Shown: piece after piece, positions 53,444 through 61,777 of the stretch
How positions within the stretch are numbered: position 1 is the first letter of the stretch
Layout: each line of letters opens with the position of its first letter
Assembly: GCA_029260765.1 (NCBI GenBank)
Contig: JAJDCP010000173.1
Location: 1-64,000, forward strand
From: Planctomycetota bacterium
GTDB taxonomy: Bacteria > Planctomycetota > J058 > JAJDCP01
Direction: 5' to 3'
Length of the DNA stretch: 64,000 bases
Position numbers and translations under genes: made by a program
Notes under the pieces: generated by a model
The model's database searches: none
What the model was told of the DNA's origin: nothing
What the model saw: only the letters and a program-made list of their open reading frames with translations

Positions 53444-54742
53444 CTACGGATAGATGCGGTTGAGGCTGCGCGGGAAGGGGATGCACTCGCGCACGTGGGG
53501 GCGCCCGCACAACCACGCGACGGTGCGCTCGAGCCCCAGGCCAAAGCCGCCGTGGGGGACCGAGCCGTAGGTGCGCAGGTCGGTGTACCAGCGGAACGCC
53601 TCGGCAGGCAGATCGTGCTGGGCGATGCCCTGCTCGAGCCGCTCGAGGTCGTCTTCGCGCTGGCCGCCGCCCACCAACTCACCGTAGCCCTCCGGAGCGA
53701 TCAGGTCGACGCCGAGCACGAGGTCGAGGTTGCTCGGGTCCTTCTTCATGTAGAAGGCTTTGATGTCCTTGGGCCAGTGGGTGATGAACACCGGCTTGCC
53801 GTGCAGGTCGCCGAGCACCTGCTCGTCCGGAGCCCCGAAGTCCTGCCCGACCGAGAAGGTCTCGCTCTTCTCGCTCAGCACCGCGGCTGCCTCGCGGTAG
53901 GTCATGCGAGCGAATGGCTCGAGGTAGTTTCGTAGCAGCTCGGGATCACGCTCCAGCGTCTGCAGCTCGCTGCTGCAATCGTCGAGCAGCGCGCGGATGA
54001 TCGCGTGCACGAAGTCTTCGATCAGCTGCACGATCCCGTCGAAGTCGATATACGCGACCTCGGGCTCGACCATCCAGAACTCGGTCAGGTGTTTGCGGGT
54101 CTTCGACTTCTCGGCCCGGAATGCGGGGCCGAAGCAGTAGACCTTGCCGAAAGCCATCGCTGCAGCTTCCATATAGAGCTGGCCCGACTGGGTCAGGTAG
54201 GCTTTCTGGTCCTCGAAGTAGTCGACTTCAAACAGGGTCGAGGTGCCCTCGCAGGCATTGGGCGTGAATATCGGCGCATCGATGTTGACGAAGCCGCGCT
54301 CGGCAAGAAAGTCTACGATCGCGCGTTTGACACGGTCGCGGATACGGAGTGTGGCGTGCTGTAGTTTGCTGCGCAGCCACAGATGGCGGTGGCTCAGCAG
54401 GAAGTCGGCGCCGTGCGCCTGCTTCGAGATCGGATATTCCGGGCCCTGTTGGTGGATTTCGAGGCCGAGTCCGTCGAGCTCAACACCTCCGGGGGCACGC
54501 TCGTCGACCTTGACCCGGCCGCGCACGGTCAGGGAGTTTTCTTGCGCCACGCCTTTGGCGGCCTCGAAGACCTCGGCGGGGACGTTCTTCTTGAAAAACA
54601 CCACCTGCACGATGCCGCTGCCATCGCGGACCAGCAGGAAGACCAGCTTCCCCTTGCTGCGCTTGTTGTAGAGCCAGCCCCGGACCGTGACTTCCTGGCC
54701 GTCAGCTTCTTTGAGGTCCGTCACCGCCATAACACTCGCCAT
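53444..54742 (-). CDS. asnS: Asparaginyl-tRNA synthetase (probable internal start within the fused frame)
   Basis: 432 residues from an internal ATG that has its own AAGGAG ribosome site 7 nt upstream (around 54750-54755). An N-terminal OB-fold anticodon-binding domain (VTVRGWLYNKRSKGKLVFLLVRDGSG) is followed by the class II core. That core has SGQLYMEAAAM, motif 2 FRAEKSKTRKHLTEFWMVEPE-like sequence and motif 3 GFGLGLERTVAWL. YGSVPHGGFGLG identifies AsnS rather than AspS or LysS. It charges tRNA-Asn with asparagine. The usual length makes a separate AsnS product likely even though the upstream NadD frame is open into it. Confidence 0.92.
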   Translation of the reverse strand: MASVMAVTDLKEADGQEVTVRGWLYNKRSKGKLVFLLVRDGSGIVQVVFFKKNVPAEVFEAAKGVAQENSLTVRGRVKVDERAPGGVELDGLGLEIHQQGPEYPISKQAHGADFLLSHRHLWLRSKLQHATLRIRDRVKRAIVDFLAERGFVNIDAPIFTPNACEGTSTLFEVDYFEDQKAYLTQSGQLYMEAAAMAFGKVYCFGPAFRAEKSKTRKHLTEFWMVEPEVAYIDFDGIVQLIEDFVHAIIRALLDDCSSELQTLERDPELLRNYLEPFARMTYREAAAVLSEKSETFSVGQDFGAPDEQVLGDLHGKPVFITHWPKDIKAFYMKKDPSNLDLVLGVDLIAPEGYGELVGGGQREDDLERLEQGIAQHDLPAEAFRWYTDLRTYGSVPHGGFGLGLERTVAWLCGRPHVRECIPFPRSLNRIYP

Positions 54743-55333
54743 CGGGAGGCTCCTTATCGCGTACAGTTGTCTGGCGCGAATATACGTTTCCACTGGTTCG
54801 GGCACCAGTCCCGAGATGTCGCGGTTTGCCCGCAGGTGTTCGCGGATCTGTGTCGAGGAGATCGGATCGGGGCGCATGCTGACTGCGTGCACCCGCGTGG
54901 GCAGCTCGGGCAGGGGACCGGTGAAGCCCGGACGGTTGACGCACACCAGCTCGATCAAACTGAACAAGAGCTCGGCCCGGTTCCAGCCCCGCATCCCCTG
55001 CCACCAATCGCCCCCCACAACCAACAGCAGGCGGGCATCGGGGAAGCTCTCGCGTAGCTGCAGAACCGTGTCGACGGTGTACGAACGGCCAGGGCGGTGC
55101 AACTCGAGGTCGCAGACCTCCAGCCAGGCAAAGGGCCTGGCTGCCAGCCGGGCCATCTCGAGCCGGTCTTCGGCGGGGGCGAGCTCGCGCGACCCCTGCT
55201 TGTGTGGCGGTTGGGCCGATGGAATCAACAGCAGGCGCTCGAGCTGCAGCTCGTGGTAGACGCACGCGGCGAGGCTCAGGTGCCCGCGGTGGATGGGATT
55301 GAAGCTACCGCCTAGAAGACCTATGCGCCTCAT
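53444..55333 (-). CDS. NadD-AsnS: nicotinate-nucleotide adenylyltransferase joined in frame to asparaginyl-tRNA synthetase
   Basis: One uninterrupted 629-codon frame. Residues 1-197 are a complete NadD: GGSFNPIHRGHLSLA (the HxGH nucleotidyl-transfer motif), PPHK, and C-terminal ISSTQIREHLR; NadD makes deamido-NAD. NadD-type sequence ends at VETYIRARQLYAIRSLP and continues without a stop into AsnS (residues 198-629). NadD therefore has no stop codon of its own. Its ATG overlaps the FHA-pseudokinase stop (ATGA). Whether the fused protein is the main product, or only a minor one beside internally initiated AsnS, cannot be decided from sequence. A sequencing error that removed a stop is the main alternative. 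Confidence 0.8.
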   Translation of the reverse strand: MRRIGLLGGSFNPIHRGHLSLAACVYHELQLERLLLIPSAQPPHKQGSRELAPAEDRLEMARLAARPFAWLEVCDLELHRPGRSYTVDTVLQLRESFPDARLLLVVGGDWWQGMRGWNRAELLFSLIELVCVNRPGFTGPLPELPTRVHAVSMRPDPISSTQIREHLRANRDISGLVPEPVETYIRARQLYAIRSLPMASVMAVTDLKEADGQEVTVRGWLYNKRSKGKLVFLLVRDGSGIVQVVFFKKNVPAEVFEAAKGVAQENSLTVRGRVKVDERAPGGVELDGLGLEIHQQGPEYPISKQAHGADFLLSHRHLWLRSKLQHATLRIRDRVKRAIVDFLAERGFVNIDAPIFTPNACEGTSTLFEVDYFEDQKAYLTQSGQLYMEAAAMAFGKVYCFGPAFRAEKSKTRKHLTEFWMVEPEVAYIDFDGIVQLIEDFVHAIIRALLDDCSSELQTLERDPELLRNYLEPFARMTYREAAAVLSEKSETFSVGQDFGAPDEQVLGDLHGKPVFITHWPKDIKAFYMKKDPSNLDLVLGVDLIAPEGYGELVGGGQREDDLERLEQGIAQHDLPAEAFRWYTDLRTYGSVPHGGFGLGLERTVAWLCGRPHVRECIPFPRSLNRIYP

Positions 55334-56859
55334 GGTGTTCCGGGCAACGGACCCGCTTGCACCAGGATCAGCTCAGTCAACAACCAGGCGATCAGAAACA
55401 ACACGCTGGCGATGCCGACGAACATGATCGCCTCGCCCACGCCGATGCCACGCCCCCCGCGGACAGGCGGAAGCGCCAGAGAGTCAGGCACGGTGGGCTC
55501 AGAGCTGACGACGCTGGGGATCGCAGCCAACAGATCTTCCACCGAAGACTCGTCGCCCTCGGCCGCGGGCACATTCTGTGCTGCCGGCGGAGCAACATGG
55601 GCCTTGCGTGGTACGGGAGTGAGCCGACGGACCGGGACGGGTCGGCGCTCAGGAGCGGGTTTGCGTTCGCTCTCCATCTCGGCGAGGAGCTGGCTGAAGT
55701 CGGCCGCTCCCGGCCCTTCGCCGAGGCCCTCTTCGATACTCGGGATGGCGGGCAGGCCCGCCGCGGGCGTCGGCTCGTCGAGGGGGTAGCGCTGGGCGAG
55801 CTGCTCGAAACGCGGCAATATCTGCTCGGCGGCCTTGGGACGCTTGTTCAGGTCTTTGTTCAGCAGCCAGTGCACCAGCTCGGCCAGCTCAGCGGGTACA
55901 TGCGCGGGAAGATCGTCAAACGCGCGCCCCAGGCTGCGGTGGAAAGTCAAGACTTCCTTGGCCAACACCCCCGGAGCGGCGGGCTTACCGGTCAGGCAGT
56001 GGAACATGAACAGCCCGAGTCCGTAGAGGTCCGACGCCGCGCTGCGCGGCTCTTTGCGTGCCTCTTCGGGGGTGCGGTAGCGCGCCCACTCCATCTCCTG
56101 ACGTTGGCCGCGCAACGGGCGTTTCGAGCAGGGGGGCGGGCGTTCGACCCAGACCTCGTTCTTCTCGAGCCAGATCAGCTCGGGGCGCAGGCTGTAGAAG
56201 ACCCGCCGGGCCTTGTGCAGGCTATCGAGCACGATGGCCAGACGATGGCCGACCCGGATCGCCAGAGGAAGATCGAGCGGTCCTCGGAAGAGTCGGCTCG
56301 ACAGCTGGGTCCCAGGACACCAGCCCTGCACGTAGTAGGGACGCTCCTTGTAGACGCCGGACTCCCCCAATTCCAACGTGTGGGGGGCAATGAGCTTACG
56401 ATTGCGCTCGAGCTCTTTGGTGAACCGGGTGGCGCGGGCCTCATCGGGCTCGCGCAAGATCAACATCTGCTGCCGGCCGGCCGGCCCCTCGACCAGCAGA
56501 CGTTGGACATCGCGGCTGCCGCCGAGCTCCGCGAGCACAGTGAAGCCGTCGAAGCTCTTGCCGATCCAAACATTGGAGCCGGGCGTGAAGCGCAGCTCGG
56601 TCGAGCCGACAGTGACCAGGTCGCCGAAATTGAGCGCCGCCTTGTCGATCGGCTTGCCATTGAGGAGGGTGCCGTTGCGGCTGCCGAGGTCGCGCACGAC
56701 ATGGCTGCCTTCGACGGCCAGGATCGCTGTGTTCTGCCGGGAGATGCGTTCGTCGTCGACGACCACATCGCAGGTTCTCTGGCGTCCGACCACCAGGTAG
56801 TCCCAGAGTATGTAGTCTGTGCCGATGTTGGGGCCGGATTCGACGACGAGTCGCGCCAC
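55330..56859 (-). CDS. FHA-domain pseudokinase with C-terminal membrane anchor
   Basis: 509 residues from a GTG with AGAGG upstream; a TTG 15 nt earlier is the alternative. An N-terminal FHA domain (about 15-95; VVGRQRTCDVVV, RISRQNTAI, LGSRNGTLLNG) is followed by a kinase-like fold (about 100-360) that lacks every catalytic signature. There is no glycine loop, no VAIK lysine, SLRPELIWL replaces HRDLKPxN and no DFG is found. The APE-like region YRTPEEARKEPRSAASDLYGLGLFMFHCLTGKP is preserved. A Pro/Glu-rich linker leads to one membrane helix (about 475-500). It probably binds phosphothreonine partners and scaffolds. It is the middle gene of an operon ending in nadD-asnS. Confidence 0.85.
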   Translation of the reverse strand: MARLVVESGPNIGTDYILWDYLVVGRQRTCDVVVDDERISRQNTAILAVEGSHVVRDLGSRNGTLLNGKPIDKAALNFGDLVTVGSTELRFTPGSNVWIGKSFDGFTVLAELGGSRDVQRLLVEGPAGRQQMLILREPDEARATRFTKELERNRKLIAPHTLELGESGVYKERPYYVQGWCPGTQLSSRLFRGPLDLPLAIRVGHRLAIVLDSLHKARRVFYSLRPELIWLEKNEVWVERPPPCSKRPLRGQRQEMEWARYRTPEEARKEPRSAASDLYGLGLFMFHCLTGKPAAPGVLAKEVLTFHRSLGRAFDDLPAHVPAELAELVHWLLNKDLNKRPKAAEQILPRFEQLAQRYPLDEPTPAAGLPAIPSIEEGLGEGPGAADFSQLLAEMESERKPAPERRPVPVRRLTPVPRKAHVAPPAAQNVPAAEGDESSVEDLLAAIPSVVSSEPTVPDSLALPPVRGGRGIGVGEAIMFVGIASVLFLIAWLLTELILVQAGPLPGTP

Positions 56860-56898
56860 AGTGAACCTCTGCAAGCCAGCCCGCGCTGGGGGAGCTGG

Positions 56899-57408
56899 CT
56901 ACTTGTTGAAGAGGTCTTGATCGGGGAAGGTCAGGTCGCGCGACTCGAGCAACCAGGGGTCGGTCTCGTCGGGAATCTGCAGCTGCCCCGAGGTGGCCTT
57001 GCGCACGAGCAGGGACAGGCTCTTGCAGACCAGCAGAGGAGCGAGATCCTGGGCCTCAACGCGCTCGTCGGTGGCCAACACCCAGGCAAGGGGAGCCGCG
57101 CTGCTCAAGGGGAGTTTGCGGTCGAAGACCTTCTCGAACAGGGTCTCTTCGTCGAGCTCGCGGACTTCTGCACGCAGGTTTCCCACGGCGGCCTCGAGTT
57201 GGGATTCGAGCCAGAGTGCCATGCGGCCGTCTTTGTCGTGGGAAAGCTGATGGGCAGCTTCGATGGTCGTAGCTGCGTTGTCGAAAGACTCCCAGAGCTC
57301 GTTGGAGCGGGAAGCGATGGCGTTGGCCACTTCCCGCCAATCGAGCAGGCCCGAGACCACGAAAGTGACGATGTGGCACCCGAGTTCCCAGATTCTGGGT
57401 CGCTGCAT
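56899..57408 (-). CDS. Helical protein of unknown function
   Basis: 169 residues from the ATG with AGGAGG upstream; the frame is open to 57486 but lacks a ribosome site. Sequence is mostly helical and acidic (SRSNELWESFDNAATTIEAAHQL, LRAEVRELDEETLFEKVFDR), without signal peptide or membrane segment. No motif is recognised. It begins the operon with the FHA-pseudokinase (39 nt apart) and nadD-asnS, so it may belong to the same signalling unit. Confidence 0.6.
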   Translation of the reverse strand: MQRPRIWELGCHIVTFVVSGLLDWREVANAIASRSNELWESFDNAATTIEAAHQLSHDKDGRMALWLESQLEAAVGNLRAEVRELDEETLFEKVFDRKLPLSSAAPLAWVLATDERVEAQDLAPLLVCKSLSLLVRKATSGQLQIPDETDPWLLESRDLTFPDQDLFNK

Positions 57409-57457
57409 GGTGTCCTCCTCAACCGTCTCTGCCCAGGGAATTGCTCGATCAACGTGG

Positions 57458-57486
57458 ACCTTACCTGACGTGCCACCGTGCGTCAA
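57458..57486 (-). promoter_or_regulatory. Sigma-70-type promoter for the FHA-pseudokinase/nadD-asnS operon
   Basis: On the minus strand TTGACG, a 17-nt spacer, TAAGGT; transcript start near 57451 and a 43-nt leader. Confidence 0.5.
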
Positions 57487-57655
57487 CCCGAGTTGTTGCG
57501 TGCCACCCGCTTCCGGAAGCCGACGCTCCTCGATGCCAGCCGCACAGGCGCTCCTTCGCCGAAGGCGCTTGACCGAGTTCGAAGGTGCCGAAAGCGTTGA
57601 ACTGGCGGGCGTCGGTGCGGCCGCCTGGATGGCGGGCCTCGGGGCGAGCCGCCAG

Positions 57656-58906
57656 CTACTCCCCGGTCGCGACGCGCGGCGGAGGCAGCTCGAGAACCGG
57701 AACGGTCGCCCGCTTCAAGAACAGGATGCTGAAACAGGTGTCGATGAACCGGTCGGAGTCGTCGGCACACAACCAGGATCCGTCGGCGTCCTGGGTTTCC
57801 AGCAGGTGCTCCGCACCTTCGACATACCAGTCGCGCTCGCCGAGCAGGTAACTGCCGATCAGCATGCCGGCGCGTTCGAGCCCATAAAGGTAGTATTGAT
57901 TCCAGCGCCCGGCGTTGTTGGGGTTCTGCTTGACCGAGAAATTCCGCGCCAACCAGGCGGCCGCGTCGCGGATGCCGCGGTTGATGGCCGAGCCGGTCTG
58001 GCGCCAGTAGCCGCGTGCATCCCGGCGCATCTCCAGCTCGGACTTGCAGATCACCAGGCAAGCGAGCCCCGCGGCGGTCATCGAGCCATTCTGCCGCTCA
58101 GAGCTGGCGCGGTATCCGAAGCCACGGGCCAACATGCGCATCTCTTCGCCGGGCGCTTCGACAGGCCTCTCTTCGGTCTCGAGCTCGTCATAGCTTGCGC
58201 GCCGTTTCTTGGGCTTGAGGTACTCGTCGATCGGGCGGTCGGCCGCCGGCACGTCGAACCAAGGAACCTCGGGCCCGGTCTCCGGCTGCATCGCCAACAG
58301 CCGGTCGGCGGCGAGCACGAAGATCTCCGTCGGCACGGGATAGCCGAGGCGCAGGGCTGCTTTCAGACCGAGCATCGCGTACTGGCTGGCCGAGTTGTCG
58401 CTGCCGTCGCCGTCGGGATAGCGCCAGCCGCCGTCTTCTTTCTGGCTCTCGATCAAGAAGGCGACCGCGTTGTCGAGCAGTTTTTTGTCCTGGCGGGGGG
58501 CGAGCATGTCCCAGGCCTTCCGCGTGATGGTCGAAGGCGCCTGGTTCTCAGCCTTGTCGATCAGTTTTTGGGGCGGCTTGTAGCGCGCCTCCAGGGCCAT
58601 GATGGTCACGGCTACGTCGTAGGTGCGGACCAGGGGCCGCTTGCGGAGCATGTCGAAGCCTGCTTCGATCAGGGCGTGGTCCGAAGGCACGCCCGCCTTG
58701 AGCAAAGCGAGCAGCCCGAGTGCGGCGATACCCTCCTTGTGGCCCGCAGCGCGCGCCGACTCGAAACTACCGCCATCGGTCGCTTGCGAGGCGATCCATG
58801 CCACCCCGGCCTCGACTGCCGCATCGATCTTTGCCGCCGACAACTCCTGCGCCGTGCAGACTGTCAAGCCCAGCACGATGCTTCCCAGCACGAATCGCAG
58901 TCTCAC
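57656..58906 (-). CDS. Secreted prenyltransferase/squalene-oxidase-repeat protein
   Basis: 416 residues from a GTG with GGAGG 5 nt upstream; signal peptide 1-19. Repeated alpha/alpha-toroid units show DGGSF, KEDGGWRYPDGDGSDNSASQYAMLGLKAA, MTAAGLACLVIC and TQDADGSWLCADD, the QxxDGGW-type repeats of terpene-cyclase/prenyltransferase-like toroids. The acidic catalytic motif of squalene-hopene cyclases is absent and export excludes that role. Such secreted toroid proteins are common in planctomycetes and relatives; their function is unknown. It shares its fold with the thioester domain of the anti-sigma factor at 39459-42806. Confidence 0.82.
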   Translation of the reverse strand: MRLRFVLGSIVLGLTVCTAQELSAAKIDAAVEAGVAWIASQATDGGSFESARAAGHKEGIAALGLLALLKAGVPSDHALIEAGFDMLRKRPLVRTYDVAVTIMALEARYKPPQKLIDKAENQAPSTITRKAWDMLAPRQDKKLLDNAVAFLIESQKEDGGWRYPDGDGSDNSASQYAMLGLKAALRLGYPVPTEIFVLAADRLLAMQPETGPEVPWFDVPAADRPIDEYLKPKKRRASYDELETEERPVEAPGEEMRMLARGFGYRASSERQNGSMTAAGLACLVICKSELEMRRDARGYWRQTGSAINRGIRDAAAWLARNFSVKQNPNNAGRWNQYYLYGLERAGMLIGSYLLGERDWYVEGAEHLLETQDADGSWLCADDSDRFIDTCFSILFLKRATVPVLELPPPRVATGE

Positions 58907-58987
58907 AACGTCCTCCGCAAGCCCGAACCCACCTCAGCATAGCGGCGGGTGCAGGGAGAGAAAAGGGATGGAGCGCAGGCACACTTC

Positions 58988-58996
58988 TGGTAGTGT
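58988..58996 (+). promoter_or_regulatory. Possible extended -10 (TGGTAGTGT)
   Basis: TGG-TAGTGT, 29 nt before the GTG start at 59026, followed by GAGGAG. Confidence 0.3.
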
Positions 58997-59025
58997 AGAG
59001 AGGGGCTTTCCGAGGAGCGCCGCCC

Positions 59026-59955
59026 GTGGTTGCCAGGTCCTTGCTCGAAGAGATTCTCTACGTCCGCCAAAAGAGCTGTGACTGTGGCGTCTACTTCGTA
59101 TTGCTCGAACGCGAAGAGGGTCCCGTGCACCGTCTGCGTGCACAATGCCGGCGCTGCGGCATGGTCCGGGTCTTCCAGCTCAAACCCAATCCGGGGTTTC
59201 TGGCCGAGTTCGACCCCCTCGATCCGATCATCAATCCCGATGACAGCCCTTCAGAGCTGATCGACCCCGTCGGCTGGTTCATCCTCGCGCGGCAGCTCAG
59301 CGAGCGTCTGGCGCGTGCACAGCACAATCGCCGCAAAGGCTTCGGCAAGCAGCCTGGTGCCCTGGCGCGCAGCTGTCTGAAAGAGCTGTTGAAGTTCTAT
59401 CCTCGAGGCGAAGACTTTCCCAAAGACGACCTCTTCTATGAAGAGGGAAACCGTCGCTTCTTCCGCTCCAAACGTCAGGAATTCCGCAAAGACCGCATCC
59501 TGCGCTTTCTCGAGCGCATCGATGAGCGTCTGAAACGACTCGACTTCAGCACCAGTGAGCTGCGTGTCGAGTTGCTGCCTGCGAACGTACCGGCGCGGGT
59601 GTTGCTCGCGGGCAGCCTGCAGTCCGAGGCCGGCACGATGTTGCGCTGGGCTGTCGATACGCTGCAACGATGCGATATCGAGCAGCTGGTTTTTGACACC
59701 TCCGAGCTGACGGCGATCGACCGGGCGGGCCGCCAGAGCCTCGAGCGTTGTCTGGCCGAAGATGCCGGAAGGCGTCGGCTCGACATGCCCCTGGAGCAGC
59801 TTGAGGCCGAGCTGAAGAAACGGGCGGCTGCCGGGGCGCAGCCGAAAACCGCGCCGATGGGCGGAGAAGACATCTCCTTGTCGCTGGTCGTCGCCTTTCT
59901 GGTCGTCGCCTTCCTGGTGGGCGGCTTGTTGGCCTGGCTTTGGCAGCTGGGCTGA
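59026..59955 (+). CDS. Zinc-ribbon/STAS-like membrane-anchored protein, function unknown
   Basis: 309 residues from a GTG preceded by GAGGAG. Cysteines C18, C20, C41 and C44 (CxC...CxxC) look like a zinc ribbon. Residues 60-170 are basic and helical. Residues about 180-250 resemble a degenerate STAS fold: VLLAGSLQSEAGTMLRWAVDTL and LVFDTSELTAIDRAGRQSL, where classic STAS proteins have DSSG. A membrane helix at about 284-306 anchors the C-terminus. It may be an inner-membrane signalling adaptor. The next gene's TTG start overlaps its end. Confidence 0.65.
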   Translation: MVARSLLEEILYVRQKSCDCGVYFVLLEREEGPVHRLRAQCRRCGMVRVFQLKPNPGFLAEFDPLDPIINPDDSPSELIDPVGWFILARQLSERLARAQHNRRKGFGKQPGALARSCLKELLKFYPRGEDFPKDDLFYEEGNRRFFRSKRQEFRKDRILRFLERIDERLKRLDFSTSELRVELLPANVPARVLLAGSLQSEAGTMLRWAVDTLQRCDIEQLVFDTSELTAIDRAGRQSLERCLAEDAGRRRLDMPLEQLEAELKKRAAAGAQPKTAPMGGEDISLSLVVAFLVVAFLVGGLLAWLWQLG

Positions 59956-61487
59956 GCAGCGTCTCCGCAGACTGGTTGTTGCTCGGCGGTTCCGTCTGGG
60001 GCCGTCCGGAGGCCGATGCGCTGGCCGTCGGGGGCGGCCGCATCCTGGCCGTGGGGTCGCGCGCTGCCTTGCAGGGCTGCTGCGGGGCACGGACCCGTGT
60101 GCTCGAGTTGCACGGGGGCGCTCTCTGGCCCGGTTTCCATGACGCCCATAGCCATTTGACGCTGGGGGGCCTTTGCCTCAGCTGGTTGGACCTGAAGGGC
60201 GTCGCCGACCCGGAAGAGCTGGTGCGCTGCGTCGCGCGTCGGCATGCCGGGCTCCCTGACCGGCGCTGGCTGTTGGGGAGGGGCTGGGATGCAGAGGGCT
60301 GGCACGCGCCCCCCAACGCGGCCCTGCTCGAACGGGCTGCGCCCGGGCGACCGGTGTTGCTGTACCGCAGCTGCGGACATGTGGGAGTGGCCAGCCAGGC
60401 GGCGCTGGTGGCGGCGGGCCTGGAGGCGGGCAGCGGGGACCCACCGGGGGGAAGGTTGGGCAGGTGCGGAGGCCAACTCGACGGCCGCTTGTTCGAGAAG
60501 GCTGTCGAGCTGGTGGCGGCCGCACAGCCAGAACCTTCGCTGGAGGAATGGGCCGAAGGCCTGCGGCAGGCTCTCGCGTTAGGGGCCGCCGCAGGCATCA
60601 CACGGTACGAGGACGACGTCTCCCCCGGGCTGGATGTCTGGCGTGCGCTGCAGATCTATGCGCGCCTCGAACCGATCCCGGCGCTGTTGCGCCTGTGGAT
60701 CCGTCCGGAGATCGCAGCGGATGCAGCCGAGCTCACGGCGTTGAAGGCCGAGCTGGCGCGGCGGCCCCACGTGGAGCTGGGGGCCTTGAAGCTGTTTCTG
60801 GATGGAAGCCTGGGGGGGCGGACCGCCGCTCTGCTCGAACCCTACTGTGACGCTCCCGGAGACAGGGGCATGTTGCGCCTCGAGCAGGAAGAGCTCGTGG
60901 CGCACGTCGGGGCGGCCGAGCGCGCGGGCCTGCGGCTCGCGTTCCATGCGATCGGTGATGCGGCGGCACGTCAGGCGCTCGATGCGCTGGATGCAGCGAA
61001 CTGCCGCGCCGGGCATCGTCTCGAACATGCGCAGCTGCTGGCGCAGGCGGATATCCCCCGGCTGCGGCGCCGAGGGGTGTCCGTCAGCATCCAGCCCACC
61101 CACTTTGCCCAGGATGCCGGCTTCGCTCTGGCGCGACTGGGCCCAAAGCGGCTGGCGCGCGCCTATCCGTGGGCTGTGTTTGAGCGCGAAGGACTGCCGC
61201 TGGCGTTGGGTAGCGACTTCCCGATCTCGGGGCTCGGACCTGTGGCGAGCCTGGAGGCGGCGGTCGGCACCGCGGGGCGTGCCTTGAGCTGGCAGGCGGC
61301 AGTGGCCGCCGCGACCTGGGGAGCGGCGTGGGTCGGGGGCATGCCGGAGCCCGTAGGCCGGCTGGTCGTCGGGGCGCCGGCAGATCTAGTTGTTTTTGAG
61401 GGGCCGCTGTCGGAGCCGGCACAGCTGAAGACGGCGCGCGTACGCTGGACTTTCAGCCTGGGCCGGCGGGTATTCGGGTCTGGATGA
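59940..61487 (+). CDS. YtcJ-like metal-dependent amidohydrolase
   Basis: 515 residues from a TTG overlapping the previous gene by 16 nt; no better start is seen before the first strand. The metal-binding start is FHDAHSHLTLGG (HxH), followed by the YtcJ-type LLGRGWDAEGW, KLFLDGSLGGRTAALLEPY, FHAIGDAAARQALD, EHAQLL and ALGSDFPISGLGP. Together these define the YtcJ/amidohydrolase-3 subfamily (hydrolysis of amides or formamides). The substrate is unknown. The sequence is very GC-rich. Confidence 0.87.
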   Translation: MAAGLSSVSADWLLLGGSVWGRPEADALAVGGGRILAVGSRAALQGCCGARTRVLELHGGALWPGFHDAHSHLTLGGLCLSWLDLKGVADPEELVRCVARRHAGLPDRRWLLGRGWDAEGWHAPPNAALLERAAPGRPVLLYRSCGHVGVASQAALVAAGLEAGSGDPPGGRLGRCGGQLDGRLFEKAVELVAAAQPEPSLEEWAEGLRQALALGAAAGITRYEDDVSPGLDVWRALQIYARLEPIPALLRLWIRPEIAADAAELTALKAELARRPHVELGALKLFLDGSLGGRTAALLEPYCDAPGDRGMLRLEQEELVAHVGAAERAGLRLAFHAIGDAAARQALDALDAANCRAGHRLEHAQLLAQADIPRLRRRGVSVSIQPTHFAQDAGFALARLGPKRLARAYPWAVFEREGLPLALGSDFPISGLGPVASLEAAVGTAGRALSWQAAVAAATWGAAWVGGMPEPVGRLVVGAPADLVVFEGPLSEPAQLKTARVRWTFSLGRRVFGSG

Positions 61488-61575
61488 GCGCGGCGGTTTC
61501 GGATGAAGTGCCCAACGCGGCGCGATGTGTGCCCCAAAGATGAGCGTTTTCGTAAAATCGGCCCAAGCACAAAGC

Positions 61576-61604
61576 TTGTCAATCCTGGGGCTTCCCGATA
61601 CAGT
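61576..61604 (+). promoter_or_regulatory. Sigma-70-type promoter for the SxtJ-like/carbamoyltransferase operon
   Basis: TTGTCA, a 17-nt spacer and TACAGT. The about 165-nt leader carries a hairpin CCGTGA-AAAA-TCACGG at 61609-61624. The rest of the 290-nt spacer shows nothing else recognisable. Confidence 0.45.
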
Positions 61605-61777
61605 GTCGCCGTGAAAAATCACGGTTCTGGGGCCGCCGCAGACGAGTCCGCATGTAGATTTTTGCCTGTGCGGGTGCCCAGTCGAGGAGGCCGCGTGGCT
61701 TGCGTCGCGCACGCCGCACCCGGGAACCCGGGGTCGGAGCCTCCTCACCAGAAATCACGATCGCGCAGGAGCGAGAT

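Noticed and set aside
55357..57468. 703-codon plus-strand open frame opposite the FHA-pseudokinase and the gene upstream of it
   Set aside because: Spans two real minus-strand genes and the gap between them; sequence is non-protein-like.
61503..61777. Small ORF in the spacer before the SxtJ-like gene
   Set aside because: It crosses the predicted promoter and leader hairpin and shows no protein-like composition.
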